From assembly GCF_000337095.1 (NCBI RefSeq), contig NZ_AOIV01000021.1, positions 74,082 through 138,081 on the forward strand: a DNA stretch of 64,000 bases, written 5' to 3'. Numbering within the stretch: position 1 is the stretch's first letter; each line of letters begins with the position of its first letter. The translations under genes and the position numbers were made by a program. Under the pieces are notes generated by a model. The model ran no database searches. It saw only the letters and a program-made list of their open reading frames with translations, and had not been told where the DNA came from. This document shows positions 26,571 through 35,287 of this stretch, in pieces. This DNA is from Halogeometricum pallidum JCM 14848. GTDB taxonomy: Archaea > Halobacteriota > Halobacteria > Halobacteriales > Haloferacaceae.

Positions 26571-26867
26571 TCGCGGTCATCAGGATCCAGACGACGACAC
26601 GAGTACCGACGACGAACAGGGTGAGAAAGTACTGCTCGTGCAGGACCGCGACGCCGCCAATGGTGACACGGTGACTGTCGACGATACGACGGTCTCACAC
26701 GTGGTCAGAGAACTTGTCAACGCGAGCGTCGTCTCACATCGATCTCCGATGAGGTGGTCGATTTCTACAAGCGGTTCGAGGCGAGTGCCTCGGGGCTTGA
26801 CCACATGGTAAACGTCGCACGGGAAGAATCAAAAATCATCCCGTATGAAACCCATCTTTGTCATTAG
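26571..26867 (+). pseudogene. frameshifted hypothetical gene fragment
   Basis: One frame reads EKVLLVQDRDAANGDTVTVD and DTTVSHVVRELVNASVV to about 26735. Another continues with ISDEVVDFYKRFEASASGLD and HMVNVAREESKIIPYETHL, stopping at 26867. Both halves have haloarchaeal composition, so a frameshift near 26740 split one gene. Family unknown. Confidence 0.45.
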
Positions 26868-26979
26868 ATCGGCCCTGTGACCGGACAACGGGTCTTTCGA
26901 AGTTGATAATATTGAATCTCAGTGACAGCTTCTGAGAACGGCCAAATGACATATTGTAGAGAAGATAGTACGAGTATCT

Positions 26980-27150
26980 GTGCATCTCATTAACGAGACT
27001 TACTGGAAGGTGGACCGGGAGAACAATACCGTCAGTATAAACGCCAGCAAACAGGCCTACGAGCAGATGGACGTAGAGAAGGCGAAAGAAGTCCGTGACA
27101 TGCTTTCAGAGGTAATTCAGGAGGTAGAAAATCAACAGCGAAGTGATTGA
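26980..27150 (+). CDS. small hypothetical protein
   Basis: This 56-residue ORF starts with GTG and reads VHLINETYWKVDRENNTVSI, NASKQAYEQMDVEKAKEVRD, MLSEVIQEVENQQ. An in-frame stop lies 33 nt upstream of the GTG, so no ATG start is possible. Hydrophilic and helical. It ends 7 nt before a TnpB-element scar. Might be the surviving end of a longer protein. Confidence 0.4.
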   Translation: MHLINETYWKVDRENNTVSINASKQAYEQMDVEKAKEVRDMLSEVIQEVENQQRSD

Positions 27151-27157
27151 TCGAGTC

Positions 27158-27205
27158 GTGACATCCTCCCCGTTGTAAACGACCGGACTTCCCGTACCGC
27201 AGGTG
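27158..27205 (-). repeat. solo right-end scar of a TnpB-type element
   Basis: The sequence gtgacatcctccccgttgta, then aacgaccggacttcccgt, repeats the right-end pattern of the two tnpB elements in reverse orientation, without tnpB. The stem is imperfect, so it is old. Confidence 0.5.
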
Positions 27206-27296
27206 GGATCTCTGTGGGTCTACGAAGGGATGGTGGAATCCTTGAATTCGAAAGAATCAGTTAGAACTCGTCTCCTTTGCCCTCGATTGTACCGAG

Positions 27297-27475
27297 TCAA
27301 TCGTACATCTCATCCGGGAAGCGGAGACTCCCCCCAGATTGCGTATGGACACTGCTCCTGATCGATACAGTCCCGCTGCATACCACGGTTGGCGCAGCAG
27401 TTCATCGGAAGCGCGGTGTCGCCACTGATTGTATTCGAGAACTCGTAGCGAATCTGGTAGAGAGTGGAGTAGGCG
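27297..27475 (-). pseudogene. decayed copy of the 24654-24965 gene
   Basis: The minus-strand frame reads TLYQIRYEFSNTISGDTALP, MNCCANRGMQRDCIDQEQCP, YAIWGESPLPG, nearly the same as the intact copy (YQVRYEFSNTIDGDTPLPMN). A one-base shift near 27312 moves the end FPDEMYD to another frame. The N-terminus is missing. It lies directly before the arylamine N-acetyltransferase gene. Confidence 0.6.
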
Positions 27476-27531
27476 AGAAAGACACCCCGAGAATCCGTAG
27501 ACAGAATAGCCATCGGACCGTAGAAGACAAA

Positions 27532-28371
27532 ATGACAGAGCCAGCCCGACAAGAGAACGGGGACACCGCGCTGTCGGCCGAGCCCTATCTCGAGCGGATC
27601 GGGCTCTCCCGGGCGGAGGTGGACCCGCCACGTGAGGCATCGCTCGCGCGCCTCCAGCGAGCCCACGTCACGTCGGTGCCCTTCGAGACGTTCTCGATCA
27701 ACGGCGATCCCTACTCGGAGCGCAGCGGTGCGGGCGTCAGCCTCTCGCTGGCTGCGTTGTACGACAAGATCGTCACGCGCCGTCGCGGGGGGTTCTGTTT
27801 CGAGCTGAACGGACTGTTCGGCTGGCTGCTGGCGGAACTCGGATTCGAGGTGACGCGGCTGGCCGGGCGGATGGTCAACGCCATCGAACTGCCGGCGAAT
27901 CACCACCCACTCCTGGTCGGTGGTGAGGAGCCGTCTCTTGTGGATGTTGGAATGGGACCCCCGATGCTGCGCGAACCGTTGGGACTCGGGGACTCGGCTT
28001 CACCGGACGAGGCGGGAGTCCGGTGGCGCATCGACGAGAGCGACCGCCCCGACGCCGAGTGGATCCTTCGATACCGGCCCCCGGACGAGGACTGGCAGGA
28101 CAGATACGTGTTCGACACGACGCCGCGGTCGCTCGAGTACTTCGCGGCGACCTGCGAGTACCTCCAGAGCGCCCCTGAGTCCGGCTTCACTGGCTCGCCG
28201 GTCGTGACGATGGCGACCCCGGACGGTCACAAGAAATTGAAACTCGAGCGGTTCTCCGTGACTGCCGGCTCCGAGACGACCGAGACGGCCGTGACGGCGG
28301 ACACGTTCCATGCGCTCCTCCGCGATGAATTCGGGATCGTCTTTCCGGCAGATTCCACGGTGGCACTGTGA
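27532..28371 (+). CDS. arylamine N-acetyltransferase
   Basis: The 279-residue length fits the family. The catalytic triad is visible: Cys89 in RRGGFCFELN, His124 in ANHHPLLV and Asp138 in SLVDVGMG. Such enzymes move an acetyl group from acetyl-CoA to arylamines or hydrazines through the active-site Cys. The ATG at 27532 gives MTEPARQENGDTA; the upstream frame overlaps a decayed gene. Uncommon in archaea and sitting among plasmid-like debris, it may have been acquired from bacteria, although its codon use is host-like. Confidence 0.9.
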   Translation: MTEPARQENGDTALSAEPYLERIGLSRAEVDPPREASLARLQRAHVTSVPFETFSINGDPYSERSGAGVSLSLAALYDKIVTRRRGGFCFELNGLFGWLLAELGFEVTRLAGRMVNAIELPANHHPLLVGGEEPSLVDVGMGPPMLREPLGLGDSASPDEAGVRWRIDESDRPDAEWILRYRPPDEDWQDRYVFDTTPRSLEYFAATCEYLQSAPESGFTGSPVVTMATPDGHKKLKLERFSVTAGSETTETAVTADTFHALLRDEFGIVFPADSTVAL

Positions 28372-28589
28372 GACGACGGCGGGCGCAGTCGGGCCGGTCG
28401 GCCACCGCCGCTCCGCCTCGCTGTCGCGGTGGAGATAGCGTCTGCCCGCGGTACCCTCACAACACGCGTCTGTAAGGGTTGTCGGCGGTGCGGAGTGCTT
28501 CGCGTAGCGACTCATGGATAGGGCTCCACACGGACGGCATCGGAATGCCCTCTCCTCAGCATAGCTACTCGTCAAGACGGTGGCGAAAT

Positions 28590-28850
28590 TGTGTGACGTA
28601 CGGGCTGTTGTCCCAGCTTCGATGTGGGACGAAGCGCGTCATCGTCACCGAACGTGCGGTCGCCGATCTCGCCGCGACGACCGAATCAACTGCGCATAGA
28701 GTCACGAATGTGGTACTAAAGTGGAGAGGGAGTAGGAGTGGTAGAGACCCCGCCAACGCGCCGGTAAACTGCGGACACGGTGCTGTCCGTATTCCGCCTC
28801 GCAACAGCGCTCGACAGGCCCTCTTCGTGGAGAGCAGAATAGAAGCAAGA
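28590..28850 (+). pseudogene. decayed C-terminal copy of the coiled-coil gene plus 3' flank
   Basis: The frame reading CGTKRVIVTERAVADLAATT, ESTAHRVTNVVLKW corresponds to RGTKRVIFTERAVSELAGTS at the end of the 22590 gene. The next 110 bases match the noncoding 3' flank of that gene. Nothing of the coiled coil remains. The stretch 28372-28590 before it shows no gene. Confidence 0.6.
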
Positions 28851-28976
28851 GACTGCCGCGTCGGCAGAGCGAGAAACGAATACCGACGAAGTGCTGACGA
28901 CGGCGTCCACGATCGACTGAATCCCGATATCCAGAGCATCCATCACCGAGTAGCGACAATACCGTGCGATAGACAC

Positions 28977-29423
28977 ATGCAGAACGATCCCCTATTCCGT
29001 GAAGTACAGCGGTTCCGCCAGCCGTGGGTCTGGGCGCTTCTCGGCGGTGTCGCACTCATCATGCTCATACTGGGACCCTTGGCGTGGGGTGGACTCATCG
29101 TCGTCGGTGCAGTCGCCGTACTACTCTACGGTCTGCGCCTCGAAACCGAAGTGAGAGCCGACGGCATCTATTTCAAAATGTGGCCACTGCACCGCTCGTT
29201 CCGTCGAATCGCGTGGGCGGACGTCGAGCGATACGAATCCACAGCGTACAGCCCGCTTCGCGAATTCGGTGGCTGGGGCATCCGCTGGGCGCCCGGCAAG
29301 CGTGCGTACAACGTGAGTGGCGATCGGGGACTGTGGCTCGAACGGACGAACGGGCCTGCGGTACTGCTCGGGTCACAGCACCCCGAAGAGTTCCGCAGCG
29401 CCATCGAAGAAGCAACGCAATGA
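28977..29423 (+). CDS. small two-helix membrane protein (DUF6141-like)
   Basis: The protein has 148 residues. MQNDPLFREVQRFRQPWVWA leads into two adjacent membrane segments (ALLGGVALIMLILGPLAW; GLIVVGAVAVLLYGL). A PH-like beta domain follows with VRADGIYFKMWPLHRSFRRI, AWADVERYESTAYSPLREFG and VLLGSQHPEEF. This is the layout of the DUF6141 family as I remember it. Role unknown. Confidence 0.7.
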   Translation: MQNDPLFREVQRFRQPWVWALLGGVALIMLILGPLAWGGLIVVGAVAVLLYGLRLETEVRADGIYFKMWPLHRSFRRIAWADVERYESTAYSPLREFGGWGIRWAPGKRAYNVSGDRGLWLERTNGPAVLLGSQHPEEFRSAIEEATQ

Positions 29424-29710
29424 GCACGTTCTGATAACGAACCGTCCGTCAGTTCGACCAATTTCAGCAGGAAATCGCACAGTGGTTTCAGCAGCGAGAC
29501 GAACCCTGTCAGCGAACCCGTTCACAGGAGCGACGCCGGGGCCCCGCAGACGAAGTGAGCGGGATGTCGGTGAGATTTGCTCACCGGAGGACGGAAGCGG
29601 CGAGCAGGGCGGGGCGTTAGGTACCATTACCACCGATCGAACCGGTCAGTGCGCTCGGCGACGCAACTACTGCTCCGAAGAGATCGATACGGAGTGCTTC
29701 CAGTCACCCC

Positions 29711-30682
29711 TCAGTCGTGTCCCGCCACGGGGAGCGGTTCGTACGGTTCTTCGAGATACTCGATGTCGGAGCTCGAGAGATCAAGTTCGGTCGCCTCGAC
29801 GGCGTCTTCGAGGTGTTCGACGCTGGTGGTCCCGACGATGGGGGCGTCGACCGAGTCCTGCTGGAAGAGCCAGGCGAGACTAATCTGCGCCATCTTGACG
29901 CCCTTCTCGTTGGCGAGTTCCTCGAGCCGTTCGTTGATCGCTTCGCCGCCGCCCTGAAGATAGGGCATCTCTTCGAGGAACGAGTCGGTTTCGCCGCGCG
30001 TCGTGGCGCCGAACTGCTCGTGCGGACGGGCCGCGACGCCGCGAGCCAGCGGACTCCAGGGGATGACGCCGACACCCTCCTTCTCACAGAGCGGGAGCAT
30101 CTCGCGTTCCTCCTCGCGGTAGAGGGGGTTGTAGTGGTTTTGCATCGTCGCAAATCGTTCGAGACCCAGCGCGTCGCTGGTATGGAGGGCGTCCGCGAAC
30201 TGGTGGGCCCACATCGAAGACGCGCCCAGGTGACGAACCTGCCCGCGGCGGACGGCGTCGTCGAGCGCTCGCATCGTTTGCTCGACCGGCGTATCGTAAT
30301 CCCAGCGGTGGATCTGATAGAGGTCGATCGTGTCCATCCCGAGCCTCTCGAGGCTGTGTTCGAGTTCCTGTTCGATCGTCTTGCGCGAGAGCCCCTGGGA
30401 GTTCGGGTCGTCCTCGCGCATCTGCCCGTAGACTTTCGTGGCGACAACCTGCGAATCGCGGTCGTACTCCGCGAGCACGTCACCGAGGATCTCTTCGGAT
30501 TCGCCGGTAGAGTAGACGTTCGCCGTGTCGAAGAAGTTCACCCCGAGGTCGATCGCCCGCTCGATCAGCTCCTCGCTCTCCTCGCGGTCGAGCATCCACT
30601 CACGACCCGACCCAAAGCTCATACATCCCAGGCAGATCTGACTGACGGTTACGCCCGTCTCACCGAGCGTCGTGTACTCCAT
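29711..30682 (-). CDS. aldo/keto reductase (YajO/PdxI-like group)
   Basis: The protein has 323 residues. The TIM-barrel active site is complete: Asp and Tyr in FFDTANVYSTGESEEILG, Lys in QVVATKVYG and His in DLYQIHRWD. The NADPH site near the C-terminus reads PIVGTTSVEHLEDA. It reduces aldehydes or ketones with NADPH; the natural substrate cannot be read from the sequence. Single gene with its own promoter. Confidence 0.9.
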   Translation of the reverse strand: MEYTTLGETGVTVSQICLGCMSFGSGREWMLDREESEELIERAIDLGVNFFDTANVYSTGESEEILGDVLAEYDRDSQVVATKVYGQMREDDPNSQGLSRKTIEQELEHSLERLGMDTIDLYQIHRWDYDTPVEQTMRALDDAVRRGQVRHLGASSMWAHQFADALHTSDALGLERFATMQNHYNPLYREEEREMLPLCEKEGVGVIPWSPLARGVAARPHEQFGATTRGETDSFLEEMPYLQGGGEAINERLEELANEKGVKMAQISLAWLFQQDSVDAPIVGTTSVEHLEDAVEATELDLSSSDIEYLEEPYEPLPVAGHD

Positions 30683-30992
30683 AGGATACGTTCGGCGGCG
30701 TGCAATTTGTAGGTGGGGGGCTCCGGTCCCTGTTGCTCTGGGTCGTTGCGGTCCTCAATAGTTCCGCAAGTTCGTCCGCGCTCGTGCTCTCGAAGGTGTC
30801 TCGGTCGATAGACACCGTTGAACGGAGATACGTCATCAGTTGTGAAGAGTGTTAGAAGTGAAAGCGACGAAAATATCTGGTGAGAAATCACCGGTGACCA
30901 CGGGGCGGTTCGGGAACCGTCTGCGGTGAGCCGACCACTCTCAACGACCGCACCGACGAAAGGATTTAGAATTCCGCACGAGGAGGAGAGAT
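30683..30992. other. intergenic, divergent aldo/keto reductase promoters
   Basis: No ORF is supported in this 310-bp gap. A strong Shine-Dalgarno-like stretch (cgaggaggagag, 30979-30990) sits just before the ATG at 30993, so that gene is probably translated from a leadered mRNA. Confidence 0.45.
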
Positions 30993-31799
30993 ATGGTACC
31001 AACACTCCCTTCTATCGGAGTCGGAACGTGGCAAAACACGGATCCAGAGCAGTGCGCGGAGTCGGTCCGAACGGCTCTGGAAGTGGGATACCGGCACGTG
31101 GACACCGCAGAACACTACGGAAACGAACGGGCTGTCGGTGAGGGACTGACGCGTGCCGCGGTCCCTCGCGAGGAGGTGTTTCTCGCCACCAAAATCCACC
31201 CGGTTACGGGCGGACTGACGTACGAAGAGGTGCTCGAGGAAGCCGACGCGAGCATGAATCGGCTGGGTGTCGACTACCTCGACCTGCTGTACGTCCACTG
31301 GCCGGTCGGTGACTACGAGGCGACGGAGACGTTGCGGGCGTTCGATGACCTCGTCGAGGACGGCCTCGTTCGGAACGTGGGTGTCTCGAACTTCGATATC
31401 GACCTCCTCGACGAGGCGAGACAGGCCCTCGAAGCACCCCTGTTCGCACACCAAGTGGAGCTACACCCGTTCTTACCCCAATCGAGGCTGCGAGCCGATG
31501 CGCAGACACACGACTACACCGTCGTGGCGTACTCGCCGCTCGCACGCGGTGAGGCGCTCGACCACCCGACAATTCGCGATATCGCGGAGCGACACGACAC
31601 GTCCCCTGCCAGAGTGTGTCTCAGTTGGGTGACGAGCCACGACAACGTCGTCGCCATTCCGAAGGCCACCTCACGCCAACACCTCGAGGATAACCTCGCC
31701 GCGAGCGAACTCGAACTAGACGAGGACGACATCGCCAGTATCGACGCAATCGAACAGCGCAAGCGGTTCGTCGAGCGCGACGGTGCGCCGTGGCAGTGA
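30993..31799 (+). CDS. aldo/keto reductase (2,5-diketo-gluconate reductase-like)
   Basis: This 268-residue short aldo/keto reductase has Asp and Tyr in HVDTAEHYGNERAVGEG, Lys in FLATKIHP, His in LLYVHWPVGDY, and the NADPH motif VVAIPKATSRQHLEDNL. It belongs to the DkgA-like branch, distinct from the longer enzyme at 29711, so the two are not recent duplicates. A GAGGAGGAG ribosome-binding site precedes the ATG. Confidence 0.9.
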   Translation: MVPTLPSIGVGTWQNTDPEQCAESVRTALEVGYRHVDTAEHYGNERAVGEGLTRAAVPREEVFLATKIHPVTGGLTYEEVLEEADASMNRLGVDYLDLLYVHWPVGDYEATETLRAFDDLVEDGLVRNVGVSNFDIDLLDEARQALEAPLFAHQVELHPFLPQSRLRADAQTHDYTVVAYSPLARGEALDHPTIRDIAERHDTSPARVCLSWVTSHDNVVAIPKATSRQHLEDNLAASELELDEDDIASIDAIEQRKRFVERDGAPWQ

Positions 31800-32202
31800 A
31801 CGCGAACTACCCTACTCACTCGCCGCTGACGCGGCTCGTTTGACAGTAGTTTCGTCTCCCTCGGTCGTCTCAATCGAGGCGACGTGAAGCTGGCGCTCTT
31901 TATGCCACCCACATCCGTGAACCCTCGAGACACTCGTCTTCATCCGCTGCATCGAGATGCCGCATTCGTCGGTAGTACACGCCAGCCGGTTCGCGAGCAC
32001 CCAGAACACCCAGCACTGTGCGTCTTATCGTTCGCCCAAACCGACCAGTGTTGTCCCCAACACATCAGTTAAGCTGCCCGTATCCACCGCGGAGACACCT
32101 CCCTCGTACAGTCGTTCGACGACCAACGGCTCAACTCAGTGCGCTCGCACATATATTTGAGTAATCAGAAGGTATATTGAGCGAAGCCACTTACAGCGAG
32201 GT
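31800..32202. other. intergenic region with promoter elements
   Basis: A 65-codon minus-strand frame (31812-32009, with TDECGISMQRMKTSVSRVHG) is weak and is not called. Near the right end two TATA-like boxes (cacatatattt 32149-32158, ggtatattga 32171-32180) precede the HTH gene; the second is 22-31 bp from its ATG. Base composition is mixed. Confidence 0.4.
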
Positions 32203-32730
32203 ATGACTGAGTTCAATCCAGCCCCGGAGTCCGACGACACCCAGCGACGGTGGCAGGCGGGAACGGACACGTTTGGCCGTGTCTACGATGTCCTCCTCGG
32301 GAGTACGTCTCCGACTGCGTACACCAAAATCGCTGAGCTTGCTGACTGTTCTCCAAACGCCGCGAAAAAGCATCTCGATCGCTTGGCAGAGATGGGGATT
32401 GCCCGAGCCAATAGAGACAGCCGTCCGGCGACATACGAACGAAACGAGGGGTATCTCGAATGGCAGGACGCCAGTCGGATTGCAGCTGAGCTCTCCGTCG
32501 AAGAGATCATCGACCGCGTGGAGGCGCTTGAAGCGCAGCGGGCGGAATACGAAGTTCAGTTCGAGGCGACTGAGCCAACAGCCGTCAACGTGTTTGATCA
32601 CGATAATCACGAGACCATCCACGAGCGGATGACTGCAGTCAGCGAGTGGCAGGGCGTGATTCGGGACATTCGGCTGTACGAACTTGCTCGCCAGCTCTCC
32701 CAGAACGACGGGCATCTGATTCGAGCGTAA
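32203..32730 (+). CDS. winged-HTH partner (DUF7342-like), putative antitoxin, copy 2
   Basis: This 175-residue protein is a paralogue of the 25713 gene. Winged HTH: YDVLLGSTSPTAYTKIAELA, DCSPNAAKKHLDRLAEMGIA, SRPATYERNEGYLEWQ. A helical second half follows with SVEEIIDRVEALEAQRAEYE. The TAA stop (32728-32730) directly abuts the right end of TnpB element 2 (gtgacatcct at 32731), so the native last codons may have been altered by the insertion. Its partner gene now lies 1.6 kb away across the element. Confidence 0.7.
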   Translation: MTEFNPAPESDDTQRRWQAGTDTFGRVYDVLLGSTSPTAYTKIAELADCSPNAAKKHLDRLAEMGIARANRDSRPATYERNEGYLEWQDASRIAAELSVEEIIDRVEALEAQRAEYEVQFEATEPTAVNVFDHDNHETIHERMTAVSEWQGVIRDIRLYELARQLSQNDGHLIRA

Positions 32731-32880
32731 GTGACATCCTCGCCCGCCCTAAAGGGCGTTCACAAGACGCGGCACATCTTGTGCAGCCCATCAGAACGGC
32801 TCCACCGTTCTGAGGACGGGGCTTCCTACAAGGGAAGCCTCGAATCGGAGGTTTCAGGACTGAAACGCCGCAAGCGTCGT
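32731..32880 (-). ncRNA. predicted omega-RNA scaffold of TnpB copy 2
   Basis: Just past the tnpB stop three hairpins are visible: CGCCCT/AGGGCG near 32746-32758, CACAAGA/TCTTGTG (32761-32783) and CAGAACGG/CCGTTCTG (32792-32812). This dense structure between tnpB and the right end is where omega-RNA lies in the family. The guide would be the reverse complement of the end of the HTH gene (32730 downward). Boundaries are approximate. Confidence 0.45.
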
Positions 32881-34089
32881 CTGTCCGAGTTTCGGACTCG
32901 GCGTGCGGTGTCCTGCGGTGCTGTCACAAGCACTCCCGTCCCGTGGCGAGTCATCGGTGTGCGGTTTCAGCGCGCACCTCTCTCCCCACGGGTTGAGGCG
33001 ACCGGCGATGTTGGCCGCCGCGTTGATGTCCGCTTGGTACTCCGTCACCCAACACTCGTCGTTCGTGCATCGGAACGCCGCCTGCGAACTGCGAGAACCG
33101 AGGTGACCGCAGGCGTGGCACGTTTGGGACGTGTACGCCGGGTTCACGAACCGAACGGGAATACCTGCGTCACGGGCTTTGTCTTCAATGCGCCCGGTCA
33201 GACGCGCGAACGCCCAGTTGTGGAGACGGCGGTTCATCCACTTGCCGTAGTCGAGATGTTCGCGGATGTACGACAGGTCTTCGAGAACGATAACGGGGTT
33301 CTCGAACTGTCGAGCGTACTCCACGGCTTCGCGGGACACCTTCTCAACGATGTCGGTGAGGGCGTTCTGGTAGTGGTCGAATCGTTCGTCCACGCGCCAC
33401 TCGGCGGCGTGTCGCGCTTGGAGACGGCGGAGGGTCGTGAACATCTCTTTGCGGAGGTGTCGTGCCCGTCCGCCGTCGTAGATGTACGGTTGGGTTGGAG
33501 TACCGTCCTGACAGGCACAGCCCGTCAGGAGTTTGGATTCGCCGATGTCGAAGCCGACCGGCGTCGGGTCGTCCGGTTCTTCTGGTTCCGCGACCTCGTA
33601 CTCAACGGTGACGTGAAGCACCCACGTCGTTCGGTGTTCTTGGAGTCGGAACTCCCCGACCGTCACATCGCCGCCAAGCAACTCCGCCCAGAGCGATTCC
33701 TGCGCGGGGTTGATGCGGAGCGGAATCCAAAAGGCATTGCCACGTCCGGCTTGGGGAACGCGCCAACAGAACTCGTGCGCTCTGTCGTCGGAGTGGTCGA
33801 TTCGGAATCCCCGATTCGTGAATCGAACCGGGTGGTCGTCGTCCAACTCGGAAGCGTTGTACGTCCGGCGGAGTTGCGGGACGTAGTTCTTGAGCGCGTC
33901 CTTCGCGTAGGACGTGAGATTGTAGCTGGTGACGACATCGTTGACCGCCGTCTGCGTGTCCGCACCACTCTCGAACGATTCAGAGAGTGCGCGGCGGTAC
34001 GTCGCCACGGTACGCTGAAGCCGTTGCTCTTTGTGCGCCGTCGGGGGCGCGAGCGTGGCTTCGAGCGTTTTCGTGGCGGTGGCGGTCAC
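32854..34089 (-). CDS. tnpB: TnpB RNA-guided nuclease, copy 2
   Basis: The protein has 411 residues with the GTG start at 34089, which gives TATATKTLEATLAPPTAHKE; a TTG at 34113 would add eight residues. RuvC residues are present in GFDIGESKLL (Asp), VIVLEDLSYIRE (Glu) and QADINAAAN (Asp), with a zinc ribbon CHACGH and CTNDEC. It is close to but clearly distinct from copy 1 (for example EYEVAEPEEP versus EYEIEDTSEL), so the two are separate arrivals. Apparently intact. Confidence 0.92.
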   Translation of the reverse strand: MTATATKTLEATLAPPTAHKEQRLQRTVATYRRALSESFESGADTQTAVNDVVTSYNLTSYAKDALKNYVPQLRRTYNASELDDDHPVRFTNRGFRIDHSDDRAHEFCWRVPQAGRGNAFWIPLRINPAQESLWAELLGGDVTVGEFRLQEHRTTWVLHVTVEYEVAEPEEPDDPTPVGFDIGESKLLTGCACQDGTPTQPYIYDGGRARHLRKEMFTTLRRLQARHAAEWRVDERFDHYQNALTDIVEKVSREAVEYARQFENPVIVLEDLSYIREHLDYGKWMNRRLHNWAFARLTGRIEDKARDAGIPVRFVNPAYTSQTCHACGHLGSRSSQAAFRCTNDECWVTEYQADINAAANIAGRLNPWGERCALKPHTDDSPRDGSACDSTAGHRTPSPKLGQTTLAAFQS

Positions 34090-34147
34090 AACAGTACCAA
34101 CGAACCCATGCAAGTTACGACTATTGGAAAACTAAGGTCTGGTAGAG

Positions 34148-34282
34148 ATGCCGAACCTGAACATCGAAGTAAGCGACGAGGAGTACGAACGACTGAGCGA
34201 AGTGAAAGACGCACACGGCCTGACGTGGCGCGGACTCGTCATTTAGGGCGCGAAGGCGTTGGACACCGAGGGGCCACTGTAG
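34148..34282 (+). pseudogene. small TnpB-associated ORF with in-frame amber stop
   Basis: Divergent from tnpB, ATG at 34148 reads MPNLNIEVSDEEYERLSEVK then DAHGLTWRGLVI, a TAG at 34244-34246, and continues in frame with GAKALDTEGPL to a second TAG. The pattern (N-terminal beta-strand, two helices) suits a ribbon-helix-helix protein. The first stop removes the end of the second helix, so it looks inactivated, unless the 32-residue form is used. Confidence 0.5.
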
Positions 34283-34352
34283 GGCAAGGGGTGGCCTGTA
34301 CGAACGCGATTCCTCCCCACCGTTCACGGCGGGGTTTCCTCGCTACCGCAAG

Positions 34353-34796
34353 ATGAGCCAGCCACCGGAGGATTCAGCGCCCCACTCCGCAGGCCCACCG
34401 GATCGACAAACGCTGCGCCTGCTGGAGCGACATCTTTCATCGGATTCACTCATCGCGGAGACTGCGTTCGATCCGGATGCCTACGAACCCCGAGTGCTTC
34501 AAGGACTGTTCGACGCTGGACAATATCCAGATTCGGTGACAGCGGCCCGACTCGACATTCGGTGGTTCACAACTAGTGATTTCTCGGTACACTACATCGA
34601 AGAACACGAGGATGGAGAGCGCTGGGAGTGCCGCTGGGATCGGCACCCGAACACGCACAACATTCGGTTACACTTCCATGAGCCACCGTCTGCTACCGAA
34701 GTCACTGACCTCACACTTCCGTCGCTCCATCCACTCGAAATCTACTCCACCATCCTCACAGCGATCGAGCAACGCATCGAGACACTGTGGTCGTGA
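34353..34796 (+). CDS. TumE-like (DUF6516-type) putative toxin, copy 2
   Basis: This 147-residue protein is a paralogue of the 25286 gene. ARLDIRWFTTSDFSVHYIEE and WECRWDRHPNTHNIRLHFHE are conserved. The N-terminal half (RQTLRLLERHLSSDSLIAET) is more diverged. The ORF is intact although TnpB element 2 lies directly upstream, so any expression would need a promoter inside or reading out of the element. That could change toxin control relative to the coupled copy 1. Confidence 0.63.
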   Translation: MSQPPEDSAPHSAGPPDRQTLRLLERHLSSDSLIAETAFDPDAYEPRVLQGLFDAGQYPDSVTAARLDIRWFTTSDFSVHYIEEHEDGERWECRWDRHPNTHNIRLHFHEPPSATEVTDLTLPSLHPLEIYSTILTAIEQRIETLWS

Positions 34797-34836
34797 TTCC
34801 CGCGTCTTCAGGCGCGGGAGGAGGTCAATACGCTCG
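34797..34836 (+). repeat. left-end-like scar of a TnpB-type element
   Basis: The sequence ttcccgcgtcttcaggcgcg, ggaggaggtcaatac forms a GC hairpin and matches the sequence at 52932-52965 (gacgtcttcaggcgcgagag, acgctcaatac). It resembles the left-end hairpin of copy 1 (cccggccttcagaccggg). No tnpB follows. Confidence 0.45.
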
Positions 34837-34849
34837 TCGGGATCCGGCC

Positions 34850-35227
34850 GCGTCTGGAGGGGCAGTCGACACAGATCGGGTGGGTGACCCGCTCGTCCAC
34901 ACCGGGGACATGAGCCCACAGAACTGGAAGAGACGACAGATCTCAACGAGAGCACCCCTCTATGAGCACCTCAACAGGTTCGTCGACGCCGGTCTCGTCG
35001 AGAAACGGCAGCGGACCGAGCGAACGGTCTTCGGAGCGGTGACGCTCACCGGGGGGGTCGACGAACTGACCCGCAGCGAACAGGAGTTCGAGCGCATATA
35101 CGACAGTTCTGCTGAGAGGAGGTCCCCGAGCATTCGGGTCGTGGGACCCACTGCCGTAACCGATGGGAGAGTTCGAGACGGATCGAGAGCGGTGCGGCAC
35201 GCGACCGTTCTCACCACGGGGAACTGA
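34850..35227 (+). pseudogene. truncated winged-HTH gene
   Basis: The forward frame reads ISTRAPLYEHLNRFVDAGLV, EKRQRTERTVFGAVTLTGGV, DELTRSEQEFERIYDSS, the recognition helix and wing of a haloarchaeal winged-helix regulator. The first helices are replaced by sequence next to the element scar. After about 35110 the frame loses protein character. Called as a remnant. Confidence 0.5.
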
Positions 35228-35287
35228 CTATCGACTACTGCCCAATCGGAACAGAATTATCAGTACGAGCGAATTATGTATTGACAC

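Larger units (their letters stand above)
32731..34335 (-). mobile_element. IS1341-type TnpB element, copy 2, inserted in a TA-like pair
   Basis: On the minus strand the element runs from a left end with hairpin-like sequence (gaggaaaccccgccgtgaac, about 34335 down to 34300) through tnpB to a right end AGGATGTCAC at 32740-32731, identical to the end of copy 1. It separates an HTH gene from a TumE-like gene that overlap directly in copy 1 of that pair. No tnpA is present. The left boundary is uncertain by about 15 bases. Confidence 0.7.

Noticed and set aside
31812..32009. 65-codon minus-strand frame with Cys and His residues
   Set aside because: Cys spacing does not make a recognisable zinc finger and the frame has no supporting context.
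32731..34356. 541-codon plus-strand frame across TnpB element 2
   Set aside because: Antisense to tnpB with intact RuvC motifs; composition is Arg/Val-rich without domains.
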